Of a stretch of 43,793 bases of DNA, positions 9,461 to 17,034 are shown in pieces. Numbering within the stretch: the first letter of the stretch is position 1; each line of letters begins with the position of its first letter. The stretch comes from Planctomycetia bacterium (GTDB lineage Bacteria; Planctomycetota; UBA1135; UBA2386), in NCBI GenBank assembly GCA_005776475.1, contig SXPB01000045.1, positions 1 through 43,793 on the forward strand, read 5' to 3'. Under the pieces are notes generated by a model. The model saw only the letters and a program-made list of their open reading frames with translations, did not search any database and was not told the DNA's origin. Both the position numbers and the translations under genes were made by a program.

Positions 9461-9496
9461 GGCATCCCACCGCACCGACCCTACGGTGGGCATGCC
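9461..9496 (+). promoter_or_regulatory. Long hairpin overlapping the start region of the metallopeptidase-esterase gene
   Basis: Arms GGCATCCCACCG and CGGTGGG-C-ATGCC pair over 12 bp with one bulged C and an 11-nt loop. The alternative ATG at 9492 is inside the right arm, so in the RNA that start would be hidden; this favours ATG 9513. A TACGGT hexamer is at 9482-9487. Confidence 0.4.
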
Positions 9497-9512
9497 CCCC
9501 GCTCCTCCCGCC

Positions 9513-11486
9513 ATGTGGAAGCAACACCTGCCCCTCGTCGTTCTCGCCCTCGGCGGCCTCGTGCATGCACCCGCGCGAGCCCAAGACGCCAAAGCCGAAG
9601 CAGCACGGCCGAAGCTTCGCATCCTGAACGGCGCCGCCGAGACGGCGCAGGTGTTCTGGCAGAAGAGCGCGGGCGAACGCATCGAGAACGGCAGCATCGA
9701 GCCGGGCAAGCACCGCGACATCACCACCACGCTGGGACACAGCTTCGTCATCGTCGGCAGCCAGAGCCGCAGCGAGATGCAGGTGACCGTCGAGGTGCTC
9801 GTGCAGGCCGCGCGCTTCGACCCGCCGAGCCCGACCGGCGTGCCGGCGTTCTACACGCAGTCGCTGACGGCCAACGGCTACCCGATCACCGCGTCGGCGA
9901 AGGTGAGCCCGTATGCGCTGCGCGAGGCAGCGTTCCTCATTGACCAGATGCTCGCGAACCGCCCCGACGTGCGCACAGCGATGATCCGCAGCGGTTCGAG
10001 GCTGTGCATCCTTGCGCACGATGAGTTCACCACCGACCAGCCCGAGTGGGCCTGGCTCGCGCACGTGCGGGAGCCGGCTGCGCGCGGCGTCGATGCCAAG
10101 GACTACCGCGACGCGCGCGCGCGCGGCATGGGCGGCAGCCGCACCGATCCGTTCTGCAGCTGCGCCGAAGAGAACCTGCTCGGCTACCCCGGCGACCCGT
10201 ACTCCACCGAGTGCATCCTGATCCACGAGTTCGCGCACAACATCCACCTGCGCGGCATGGCCAACGTCGATCCGACCTTCGATGGGCGTCTGCATGCCAC
10301 CTACGACGCGGCCATGGCCGCGGGCCTGTGGCGCGGCAAGTACGCGAGCACGAACCACCACGAGTACTTCGCCGAGGGCGTGCAGTCGTGGTTCGACGAC
10401 AACCGCGAGAACGACCACGACCACAACCACGTCGACACGCGCGCCGAACTGCTCGAGTACGACCCCGGGCTCGCGGCGATGTGCCGCGAAGTCTTCGGCG
10501 ACACCGAGCTGCACTACCAAAAGCCGGCGACCCGGCTCACCGGCCACCTGGCCGGCTACGACCCGACGCAGGCCCCGAAGTTCCAGTGGCCGGCGCGGCT
10601 GAAGAAGGCGCAGGAGCAGATCCAGCGCCAGGCGCGGGCACGCTCGGAGGCGGCAGCGGGCAAGGCCTCGGCACCCGAGACGATCCTGCTCTGGCCGGAT
10701 GGCGCGCCCGGTGCTTTGGGCGACAACGATGCCGACAAGCCCACGATCACCGCGTTCCTACCCGCTGCCGACAAGGCCACCGGTGCGGCGATCGTCATCT
10801 GCCCCGGCGGCGGCTACGGCGGGCTCGCGCCGCACGAAGGTGCGGGCTACGCGGAGTGGCTCGTCGAACAGGGCATCGCCGGCATCGTGCTGAAGTACCG
10901 CCTCGGGTCGAAGGGCTACCGCCACCCCGCGATGCTCAACGACGCCGCGCGAGCCGTGCGGCTCACGCGCGCGAAGGCCGACGAATGGAAGATCGACAAG
11001 AAGCGCGTCGGGATCATGGGCTCGAGTGCGGGCGGCCATCTCGCTTCGACCCTGGTCACGCACTTCGACGCGGGCAAGCCGGACGCCGCCGACCTCGTCG
11101 AACGCGAAAGTTCGCGGCCCGACCTCGGCATCCTGTGCTACCCGGTGATCAGCATGGGGCCACTCACCCACCACGGCTCGAAGCGGAACCTGCTCGGCGA
11201 GAACCCCACGCCGGAGCTGGTCGAGCTACTCTCCAACGAACGGCAGGTCACCAAGGACACGCCGCCGTGCTTCGTGTGGCACACCTACGAAGACGCCGTG
11301 GTGAAGGTCGAGAACGCGCTCGTGTTCGCCGCGGCGCTGCGCCGGGCCGGCGTGCCGTTCGACCTGCACGTCTACCAGAAGGGTGCGCACGGCATGGGAC
11401 TCGGCGGTGGCCGCGCGGATGGGCCGCAGCATCCGTGGGTCGCCGACTGCCTCGTCTGGTTGCAGGTGCAGGGCTTCGTGAAGTAG
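9513..11486 (+). CDS. Exported fusion: HExxH metallopeptidase-like domain plus acetyl-xylan-esterase-like alpha/beta hydrolase
   Basis: A 657-residue protein with a Sec signal (MWKQHLPLVVLALGG, cleavage near ARAQ). Residues about 30-370 form a zinc-peptidase-like domain with HEFAH at 238-242 and, about 45 residues on, HHEYFAEG (Glu284 or Glu288 as possible third ligand, as in gluzincins). Residues about 388-657 are an alpha/beta hydrolase of the BD-FAE/acetyl esterase type: oxyanion strand CPGGGYGG at 430-437, nucleophile Ser505 in GSSAGG, an acidic residue in TYEDAVV, and a final histidine in KGAHGMGLGG. ATG 9513 gives the signal peptide directly; ATG 9492 is possible. The hydrolase would remove acyl groups from polysaccharide; the partner of the peptidase domain is unknown. 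Confidence 0.8.
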   Translation: MWKQHLPLVVLALGGLVHAPARAQDAKAEAARPKLRILNGAAETAQVFWQKSAGERIENGSIEPGKHRDITTTLGHSFVIVGSQSRSEMQVTVEVLVQAARFDPPSPTGVPAFYTQSLTANGYPITASAKVSPYALREAAFLIDQMLANRPDVRTAMIRSGSRLCILAHDEFTTDQPEWAWLAHVREPAARGVDAKDYRDARARGMGGSRTDPFCSCAEENLLGYPGDPYSTECILIHEFAHNIHLRGMANVDPTFDGRLHATYDAAMAAGLWRGKYASTNHHEYFAEGVQSWFDDNRENDHDHNHVDTRAELLEYDPGLAAMCREVFGDTELHYQKPATRLTGHLAGYDPTQAPKFQWPARLKKAQEQIQRQARARSEAAAGKASAPETILLWPDGAPGALGDNDADKPTITAFLPAADKATGAAIVICPGGGYGGLAPHEGAGYAEWLVEQGIAGIVLKYRLGSKGYRHPAMLNDAARAVRLTRAKADEWKIDKKRVGIMGSSAGGHLASTLVTHFDAGKPDAADLVERESSRPDLGILCYPVISMGPLTHHGSKRNLLGENPTPELVELLSNERQVTKDTPPCFVWHTYEDAVVKVENALVFAAALRRAGVPFDLHVYQKGAHGMGLGGGRADGPQHPWVADCLVWLQVQGFVK

Positions 11487-11488
11487 CG

Positions 11489-11653
11489 CTACTCGATCGT
11501 GACCTGCAGCGCTTCGGTGAGCGCGAAGCTGCTCAGGCACGGGCCGCCCTGGAACACGAACTGCGAGAACATCTGCACGCCGACGATCCCCGGCGGCAGC
11601 GGCACGGGCGCGCGCACCTCGCCAAGTGGCGTCGTCGAGCCACCCGATTCCAT
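11489..11653 (-). pseudogene. Orphan fragment of the C-terminal secreted-protein module
   Basis: A 54-codon minus-strand frame ending at a TAG that shares the palindrome AGTAGCGCTACT with the stop of the previous gene. It reads GEVRAPVPLPPGIVG, then QMFSQFVFQGG, ending ALTEALQVTIE. This lines up with the last 50 residues of the deiminase at 29244-31055 (GTFQAAIPLP, then SFYLQAW, ending SSRGLQLLLGH) and with the LPMO end. An in-frame stop lies just upstream, so no full protein is attached: probably the stump of a lost exported-protein gene. Confidence 0.55.
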
Positions 11654-11708
11654 CGCCCGCGCTCACGCCCGCGACGTTCTGCGCCGCAACGGCGGCAGAG
11701 CCCCGCCA

Positions 11709-12758
11709 TCAACCGATCGTCACGGTCCAAACGTCGGTGACCGCGAGCGGCAGCGGCACCGGGCAGGCGGACCCCGTGCCCAGCAACGCGGCGCCCTGCG
11801 TGGTCAGCTGCAGCCCGAGCAGGCTCGCCTGCTGCGGAATGGTCAGGCTCGAGGAGATGCCTGCGTGCAGGATCGGCCCCAGCGCCAGCACGTGGCAAGC
11901 GCACGCGGGCAGCAGCAGTTGGCCTGGTTGCGTGACGTTCCAATTCACCAGCGCCACGCCGGATGCCCCGCTGAGCGTCGCCGTCACCAGGCCCCCGAGC
12001 AGCGGCGAGCCCGTCACCTGCAAGCTGATCGGTGGGGTGCCGGTGCAGCCGCTCGCGCGCGTCATCGCAATGGTGCCGTTGGCCGGCACGATCTGCAGGT
12101 CGGAAGTCGAGAAGAACACTTCGCCGACCGGGTCATTCCGTTGCCACGCGATCCAGAGCACGTGGTGGCCGAAGCGGTTGTTCGGGATCTGCAGCGGGAA
12201 CGTGTAGTGGCCGTTGGCCAGTACGGGGACCGGCCGACCCAGATACTGCATGTTGGCCCAGGTCAGCGGCTGCGTCGGGTGCCAGGCCGGCGTGGTCATC
12301 CACACATCCCAGACACTCGGGCTGTGGGCCGCGGTCGCGAGGAAATCGACGGTGATCGACTGCCCGGACGTGACCGTCGTCTTCGGCCAGTCGGGACTGA
12401 CCTGGTCGAGGCCGGCATAGGTGCGCGGATACTCCGTCGAGTTCGGGTTCGTGCGACCGCCGCTCGCGAGCTGCCCATCCGGAACCCACGGCGCGTATTG
12501 GAACGCCTGCGGCAGCCCCGCTTGCACCGCCTGCGGGATGTTCCGCGACAGCTCGTTCCACGTGTAGTACGAGAGCTCGCCGTCGATCGCCACGGCGTTG
12601 GCCGCGAGCGGGAACGATGGGTTGGATGGGTTGGCGAGATAGACGCGATACGCACGACTCATGGGGAACACGACCGTGCCGTGCGGGGCGGGGCGAGAAC
12701 CGGCGATCGCAGACCACGAAACCAGCGAGAGCAAGGCGACGAGAGACCAGATGTGCAT
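11709..12758 (-). CDS. AA10-family lytic polysaccharide monooxygenase-like protein with C-terminal module
   Basis: A 349-residue exported protein. The AA10 core starts at His26 (HGTVVFPMSRAY) and runs to about 225. It includes FLATAAHSPSVWDVWMTT, where His145 matches the second copper ligand (compare TARHSTTSWRYF of CBP21), and HHVLWIAWQRND with F215/F216, matching the core end HVILAVWDIADTANAFY. The family oxidatively cleaves chitin or cellulose. Residues about 235-349 are the C-terminal beta-rich module also found on the deiminase. The expected signal cleavage (AIA, residues 17-19) would leave six residues before His26, which must be N-terminal to bind copper. ATG 12758 is chosen because it starts the signal peptide; the frame is open further upstream. 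Divergent from the selenoprotein gene. Confidence 0.82.
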   Translation of the reverse strand: MHIWSLVALLSLVSWSAIAGSRPAPHGTVVFPMSRAYRVYLANPSNPSFPLAANAVAIDGELSYYTWNELSRNIPQAVQAGLPQAFQYAPWVPDGQLASGGRTNPNSTEYPRTYAGLDQVSPDWPKTTVTSGQSITVDFLATAAHSPSVWDVWMTTPAWHPTQPLTWANMQYLGRPVPVLANGHYTFPLQIPNNRFGHHVLWIAWQRNDPVGEVFFSTSDLQIVPANGTIAMTRASGCTGTPPISLQVTGSPLLGGLVTATLSGASGVALVNWNVTQPGQLLLPACACHVLALGPILHAGISSSLTIPQQASLLGLQLTTQGAALLGTGSACPVPLPLAVTDVWTVTIG

Positions 12759-12780
12759 GGCAAGAACGAGGACGGAGGGA

Positions 12781-12817
12781 GCCGGTACGGAGTCTTGAGG
12801 TCGTATACCGTACCGGC
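12781..12817 (+). promoter_or_regulatory. Perfect 10-bp inverted repeat between LPMO and selenoprotein genes
   Basis: Arms GCCGGTACGG (12781-12790) and CCGTACCGGC (12808-12817) are separated by 17 nt. It starts 23 nt upstream of the LPMO ATG; on the minus strand the spacer contains TATACG, a possible -10. This is the layout of an operator over a promoter, or of a leader hairpin. Confidence 0.5.
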
Positions 12818-12825
12818 GGCGGCTC

Positions 12826-12865
12826 GGGTGACGCCAACGGAGGATGCTAGCGTCGGACGTCACCC
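12826..12865 (+). promoter_or_regulatory. Perfect 8-bp inverted repeat upstream of the selenoprotein gene
   Basis: Arms GGGTGACG (12826-12833) and CGTCACCC (12858-12865) with a 24-nt spacer, ending 52 nt before the -10-like TACGCT of the selenoprotein gene. Possible operator in the -60 to -100 region. Confidence 0.4.
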
Positions 12866-12916
12866 AGCCGAGCGCAGCCGAGGCTATCCTCTCGCCTCGT
12901 TGCCACCGACGCGAGC

Positions 12917-12922
12917 TACGCT
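12917..12922 (+). promoter_or_regulatory. -10-like hexamer of the selenoprotein gene
   Basis: TACGCT, ending 6 nt before ATG 12929. If it is the -10 box, transcription would begin at about that ATG, making the mRNA leaderless and placing ATG 12923 upstream of the transcript. Confidence 0.45.
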
Positions 12923-12928
12923 ATGCCC

Positions 12929-14089
12929 ATGCTTCACCCAGGCCGCCTGCTGCTGTTTGCACTCGGAACGGCGCTGTTGCACGCGCAGGCTGCGATCCGT
13001 CCGCTGGACGCGAAGCGCTTCGCCGAATTGCAGAAGCAATTGGCACCGGAACCCGACGCTCCGTGGCGCTCGATCCCATGGCGCATCGACCTGCTCGCCG
13101 CCCAGCGCGAAGCAGCCGAACACAAGAAGCCGCTGTTCGTCTGGGCGATGGATGGACACCCGCTCGGTTGCACATGAAACAACGGCGTGATCGACCGTGC
13201 GTCGATCTTCGCGGACAAGCAGATGGTCGAGATGCTGCGCACGAGGTTCGTCGCGGTGGCACTCGACCAGGCCTACCAGCGCCGCCAGCAGGACGCCGAA
13301 GGTGAGTTCTACCGCCGCATCGCCGGCCAGAGCCCGCGCCGCGACTTCCAGCAGACGACGCAGGGTTTCTACGTCGCGACCGCCGCCGGCGAGCTGCTGC
13401 TCTACAACAACAACCGTGACGTGCCGAAGGTGCGCCGGCTCGTGCACGAGGCGCTGCAGCGCTTCGAAGCGAGCGCCGCGAAGACGAAGGACACCGCCGC
13501 GATCGAAGCGGGCATGCCCGACGACCGCTACGCGCCGAAGCCGCCCGCTGGCGGCCTGGTGGTGCGCGTGCACGCCAAGGTGCTCGGCGGCTACGCGCCC
13601 ACCGACGACGTCTGGCAGCGCGCCTTCCAGACGGCGATCGGGCGCGACAATCTGTGGCTGGACGGCGAAGAGCATCGAGCGCTCGCCCGCGGCGATCTGC
13701 CGACGAAGCTGCTGCATCGCATCGCGCGCTTCCACCTGGTCGACAACACACGCGGCGAACCGCCGATGTGGAAGCCGGACGAGGTTCGCGTCATCGATGT
13801 CGAACTGAAGGACGGCCGCTTGCACGGCAACGTCGAGCTCGCGACCGCCGATGGCAGCCGCAGCTACCGCGCGCAGCTGCTCGGCTTCGTGCGCACCGAG
13901 AAGGACCGCGTCGTGGCCTTCGACCTGGTTGCCGACGGTTGGTTCCGCGGCGAGGGTCAGTACACGCGCAACGCACCCGAGGGCGAGTTCCCGTTCGCTG
14001 TCTCGTTCCGGCTCGCCGACGGCACGGACGCCGCCGATGCGATTCCGCCGCAGGGATCGCGCGGCTGGGTCGCGGGCTACCTGCGCTAG
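12929..14089 (+). CDS. Predicted selenoprotein: exported thioredoxin-fold protein with C-T-Sec motif
   Basis: One continuous frame of 386 residues if TGA 13175-13177 is read as selenocysteine (Sec83). A signal peptide (MLHPGRLLLFALGTALLHAQA) is followed by a thioredoxin-like domain: KKPLFVWAMDGHPLGCTU-NNGVIDR, then FADKQMVEMLRTRFVAVALD, then QGFYVATAAGELLLYNNN. The Sec is two residues after Cys81, a CxU redox centre on the thioredoxin active-site loop. Residues about 190-386 form a beta-rich second domain of unknown role. Protein likeness and codon use run unbroken on both sides of the TGA, and a SECIS-like hairpin sits at the right distance. A conventional reading would split the gene into an 84-residue piece and a 300-residue piece starting at GTG 13187. 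ATG 12923 (two codons longer) is the alternative start. Selenocysteine machinery is not in this window. Confidence 0.8.
13178..13207 (+). promoter_or_regulatory. SECIS-like element
   Basis: After the in-frame TGA come 11 nt (13178-13188), then GATCGAC (13189-13195), loop CGTGC (13196-13200) and GTCGATC (13201-13207): a perfect 7-bp stem with GU in the apical loop. In E. coli fdhF the SelB-binding upper hairpin likewise begins 11 nt after UGA and shows GU in its loop. The element is inside the coding sequence, as expected for bacteria. Confidence 0.75.
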
Positions 14090-14130
14090 CCACCGCGCCG
14101 GCCTCGCGCGGGCCGTGGTCGCCGGCCGGA

Positions 14131-15660
14131 TCAGGCCTTCGCCGTGCCGACGCGCCCCACCGCCGGATGCGTCGGCGTGACTTCGATCGACGACGATTCC
14201 TTGCCGTCGTAGCTGAGCAGCCGACCCTTGCCGCCTTCGTACGTCTCGATGTGCACGGGGCGTTGCCACATGCGGAACAGGCCCTGCAGCGTCAACTGCG
14301 CCTGCTCGAGCTGCAGGTCGCCGCCCACCCACTCGTGCACCAGGTAGAGCTCGCCGCGATTGCGGTAGTTGCCGTCGACGACCTTGATGATCGGGTTGCC
14401 GAAGTTGGTCAGCGCCGACAGCAGCTGGTTCTTCACCTTGGTGTAGTCGCGATCGACGATCACCATCTGCCCGGTCTGCTGGTCCTGGCCGTAGACGAAC
14501 ATCTTCTGTTCCTCGGCGAACTCGGGCGTCACGAACTCGTCGATGAAGGTGACGTCGTTGTAGATGCGACGCACGTCGAACACCTTCTTGCGGCCTTCGT
14601 TGGTCGGCCGATTCCAGGCGCGCCGCGTTTCCGGATCGTCGCAACACATCCACTCGGAACCGAACCGTCCCTTGTTCCAGCGCTCCTCGATGTGGCGGAA
14701 CAGCTCGACGCCCATCTTGTAGGGGTTGATCTGGCCGGGCCGCGTCGACAGCGTGCCGCTGTGCGTGTCGCAGTACTGCACGACCTCGCTCGCGTCGCAC
14801 AGGTGCTTGGTCATGAGCTGGCTGTGCCAGAACACGGCCCAGCCTTCGTTCATGATCTTGGTCATGCCCTGCGGCGCGAAGTAGTAGGCCTCCTCGCGCA
14901 GCATCGCGAGCACGTCCTGTTCCCACGTCTGCAGCGGCGCGTTGTCCATCAGGAACTTCAGCACGTCGCGCGCGGGCTTCGCCGGGAACCGCCGCGCCTG
15001 CGTGTCCTCGGCCTGCATGCGCTCCTTCTCCCGACGGAGGAACTCCGGCGGGTTGATGTAGCGGTCCATGTAGTCCTTGGCCGCGATCTTGCGCACTTCT
15101 TGCGAGCCCTGCTCGTCGGCGTGCGCCTGGGCCTTGGCATCGCTGCCGCGGTCGATGTACGGCGAGTACGGATCGATCAGGTTGTCGAGCGAGTGCACGA
15201 CGTCGATCAGGTTCTCGACGCGCTCCTGGCCGTGGCGGTCCATGTACCGACGCACGCGCGCGCCGTGGTTCGCCAGCACATCCATCATCTTGCGCGAGGT
15301 GTGGCTGAACCACGCGTTGTTCTTGAAGAAGTCGCAGTGGCCGTAGACGTGCGCCATCACCAGCTTCTGCTCGGTGATGGAGTTGCTGCGCATCAGGTAC
15401 GCGTAGCAGGGGTCGTTGTTGATGACGAGCTCGTAGATCTTCGACAGGCCGTAGGCGTACGACTTCGACAGGTGCTCGTACTCCATGCCGAAGCGCCAGT
15501 GCGGATAGCGCACCGGGAAGCCGCCGTAGCTGGCGACCATGTTGAGCTCGTCGTGGTCGACGAGCTCGAAGATGACTTCGTAGAAGTCGAGGCCGTAGCT
15601 CTTCGCGAGATCACGGGTCTCGTCGCGCAGCGCCGCCAATTCCGGGGTCAGGTTGCCCAT
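14131..15660 (-). CDS. spoVR: SpoVR family protein
   Basis: A 509-residue cytoplasmic protein, full length for the family (LAKSYGLDFYEVIFELVDHD near the start; HVYGHCDFFKNNAWF; LREEAYYFAPQGMTKIMNEG; NPYKMGVELFRHIEERW). SpoVR/YcgB proteins occur with PrkA and YeaH (DUF444) in many bacteria and are tied to stationary-phase or stress adaptation; the biochemical role is unsettled. Here prkA and yeaH lie on the same strand but 4.4 kb away, beyond an oppositely oriented cluster. ATG 15660 is the only start giving the family N-terminus. The 3' end is convergent with the selenoprotein gene, 41 nt apart. Confidence 0.93.
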   Translation of the reverse strand: MGNLTPELAALRDETRDLAKSYGLDFYEVIFELVDHDELNMVASYGGFPVRYPHWRFGMEYEHLSKSYAYGLSKIYELVINNDPCYAYLMRSNSITEQKLVMAHVYGHCDFFKNNAWFSHTSRKMMDVLANHGARVRRYMDRHGQERVENLIDVVHSLDNLIDPYSPYIDRGSDAKAQAHADEQGSQEVRKIAAKDYMDRYINPPEFLRREKERMQAEDTQARRFPAKPARDVLKFLMDNAPLQTWEQDVLAMLREEAYYFAPQGMTKIMNEGWAVFWHSQLMTKHLCDASEVVQYCDTHSGTLSTRPGQINPYKMGVELFRHIEERWNKGRFGSEWMCCDDPETRRAWNRPTNEGRKKVFDVRRIYNDVTFIDEFVTPEFAEEQKMFVYGQDQQTGQMVIVDRDYTKVKNQLLSALTNFGNPIIKVVDGNYRNRGELYLVHEWVGGDLQLEQAQLTLQGLFRMWQRPVHIETYEGGKGRLLSYDGKESSSIEVTPTHPAVGRVGTAKA

Positions 15661-15677
15661 GCGAGCCTTCGGGGGAC

Positions 15678-15692
15678 GCCGATGTCATCGGC
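15678..15692 (-). promoter_or_regulatory. Perfect palindrome in the spoVR leader
   Basis: GCCGATG-T-CATCGGC, 7-bp arms with a 1-nt centre, ending 18 nt before the spoVR ATG and just downstream of a -10-like hexamer. An operator position. Confidence 0.45.
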
Positions 15693-15704
15693 AGGTCGGG
15701 GCGC

Positions 15705-15710
15705 AGACTA
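15705..15710 (-). promoter_or_regulatory. -10-like hexamer of spoVR
   Basis: TAGTCT on the minus strand. The start of transcription would fall near 15698, so the palindrome at 15678-15692 would lie at about +6 to +20. No clear -35 is visible. Confidence 0.3.
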
Positions 15711-15853
15711 CGGAAGATCCGCGTTCCGGGCATTCGGGAAGTGGCGGTACGCGCCGGCTTGGGTGGCCATCGCCCATGCGAGCGAGGCCGCGACCCGATG
15801 CCCCCTGCAGCCCTTGTCCCGCCGTCGCCGGGATTGCTACGCTGCCCCTCACC

Positions 15854-17032
15854 GTGTCACCGCTGCAACAGCACAAGGAAGCGAACAGCCGGCTGCTACG
15901 GGAAGAACTGGCGCAAGGCGCCCTCGTGCACACGGCGTGGCCGGAGGTCCTCACGCTCAACCACTCCGACTTCTGCAACCTGCGCTGCGTGATGTGCCCC
16001 CGCCACCACGCCCAGGGGACCCACCGCCTCGACGCCGCCGTGTTGGAGCGCCTGTGCGATCGGCTGCTGCCCACGGCCAGGAAGCTGACCCTCACCACCG
16101 CCGGCGGCGAACCACTGCTCGCGGACTTCGACCTGCTGCTCGGCAAGGCGCTGCAGTACGAAGCTCGGCTCGACGTCGTGACCAACGGCATCCTGCTGAC
16201 GCCGGAGCTCTACCGGCGCGGCCGCGCGGCGTTCGACCACGTCAACGTCTCGCTCGACAGCCACGTGGCCGCGGTCTACGAGCACATCCGGCAGCCGGCG
16301 AAGTTCGCGCGAGTGCACGACAACCTCGTCGCGATCCGCGAGGAACGCCGCGCCCACCCCGACGACGTGCTGTTTTCGCTGAGTGCCGTGGTGATGCGCG
16401 CCAACGTCCAGCACCTCGCCGAGTTCATCGCCTATGCGGGTGAGGTCGGCGTCGACGGCGTGATCCTGCAGCCGCTGTCGCACGCGGTGCAGGCGACCCC
16501 CGACCAGGATGCGACGGTGCATCTGGGCGCCGAGGTCGTCGCCCGGGAGCTGGCCCGCGCCGCCGAAGCGGCCCGGACCCACGGCGTCAACCTGCTGCTC
16601 GGCGAGTTCGGCCTGCCGCCGGTGATCGTGCGGCCGTTCCGCGACAAGGTGCCACCGTTGCTGCTGGGCCATGGACTGTGCCAGATGGCGGCCCAGCACT
16701 TCTCGGTGATGTACACCGGCGAGGTCTACCCGTGCTGCATGCCGACCGACTACCGGCTCGGCAACGTGCTGCACGAGGACCCGCTCGCGATCTGGAACGG
16801 CAAGCCGTGGCAGCGCCTGCGCCGCCTGCACCACCAACGCACGGGGTCGGTGTTCTGCTCGGGCTGCGTGCACGCGCCGCATCTGCCCGCGCGCCGCCAC
16901 GCGGCCCTCGACCGCAAACTGGCGCGCGCCCGCGTGCTGACCAACCACGCGCTCGGCCCCGTCAAGCGTTGGCTCGACGCGCGCTTCGATCGGCTACCCA
17001 GGACGGCGACCGAAACGCCGCGAGACTCGTGA
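15854..17032 (+). CDS. Radical SAM protein with SPASM-like C-terminus
   Basis: A 392-residue protein starting at GTG 15854, preceded by TACGCT 10 nt upstream; the frame upstream of it is non-coding in character. The radical SAM cluster motif is CNLRCVMC (Cys41, Cys45, Cys48), followed by TTAGGEPLL. The C-terminal part holds CQMAAQHFSVM, YPCCMPTDYRLGN and CSGCVHAP, the cysteine pattern of a SPASM/twitch domain binding an auxiliary FeS cluster. Such proteins often modify peptides or sugars. It is the first gene of a four-gene run with an SGNH hydrolase and two glycosyltransferases, so a role in a surface glycan or glycosylated product is inferred. The substrate is unknown. Confidence 0.85.
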   Translation: MSPLQQHKEANSRLLREELAQGALVHTAWPEVLTLNHSDFCNLRCVMCPRHHAQGTHRLDAAVLERLCDRLLPTARKLTLTTAGGEPLLADFDLLLGKALQYEARLDVVTNGILLTPELYRRGRAAFDHVNVSLDSHVAAVYEHIRQPAKFARVHDNLVAIREERRAHPDDVLFSLSAVVMRANVQHLAEFIAYAGEVGVDGVILQPLSHAVQATPDQDATVHLGAEVVARELARAAEAARTHGVNLLLGEFGLPPVIVRPFRDKVPPLLLGHGLCQMAAQHFSVMYTGEVYPCCMPTDYRLGNVLHEDPLAIWNGKPWQRLRRLHHQRTGSVFCSGCVHAPHLPARRHAALDRKLARARVLTNHALGPVKRWLDARFDRLPRTATETPRDS

Positions 17033-17034
17033 CC

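Larger units (their letters stand above)
9103..9512. other. 410-nt stretch without a convincing gene
   Basis: Two short frames contain hydrophobic segments: one from about 9110 to 9274 (ending SNGKVLLAACAG) and one in another frame starting near 9270 (LTLVAWVLLAFALGWNWAAL). They could be two halves of a frameshifted small membrane protein, but neither has recognisable family features or a clear ribosome binding site. The right part holds two hairpins listed separately. Confidence 0.35.

Noticed and set aside
9110-9480. A frameshifted small membrane-protein gene
   Set aside because: Hydrophobic stretches exist in two frames, but no homology or start signal supports a gene; kept only as an unassigned region.
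11499-12863. Plus-strand frames opposite the LPMO
   Set aside because: No domain; the minus strand has a complete AA10 pattern.
13187-14089. Separate 300-residue gene starting at GTG 13187
   Set aside because: It would start in the middle of a thioredoxin-like domain, inside the SECIS-like stem region, without a ribosome binding site. The frame is the same as the upstream piece, separated only by one TGA.
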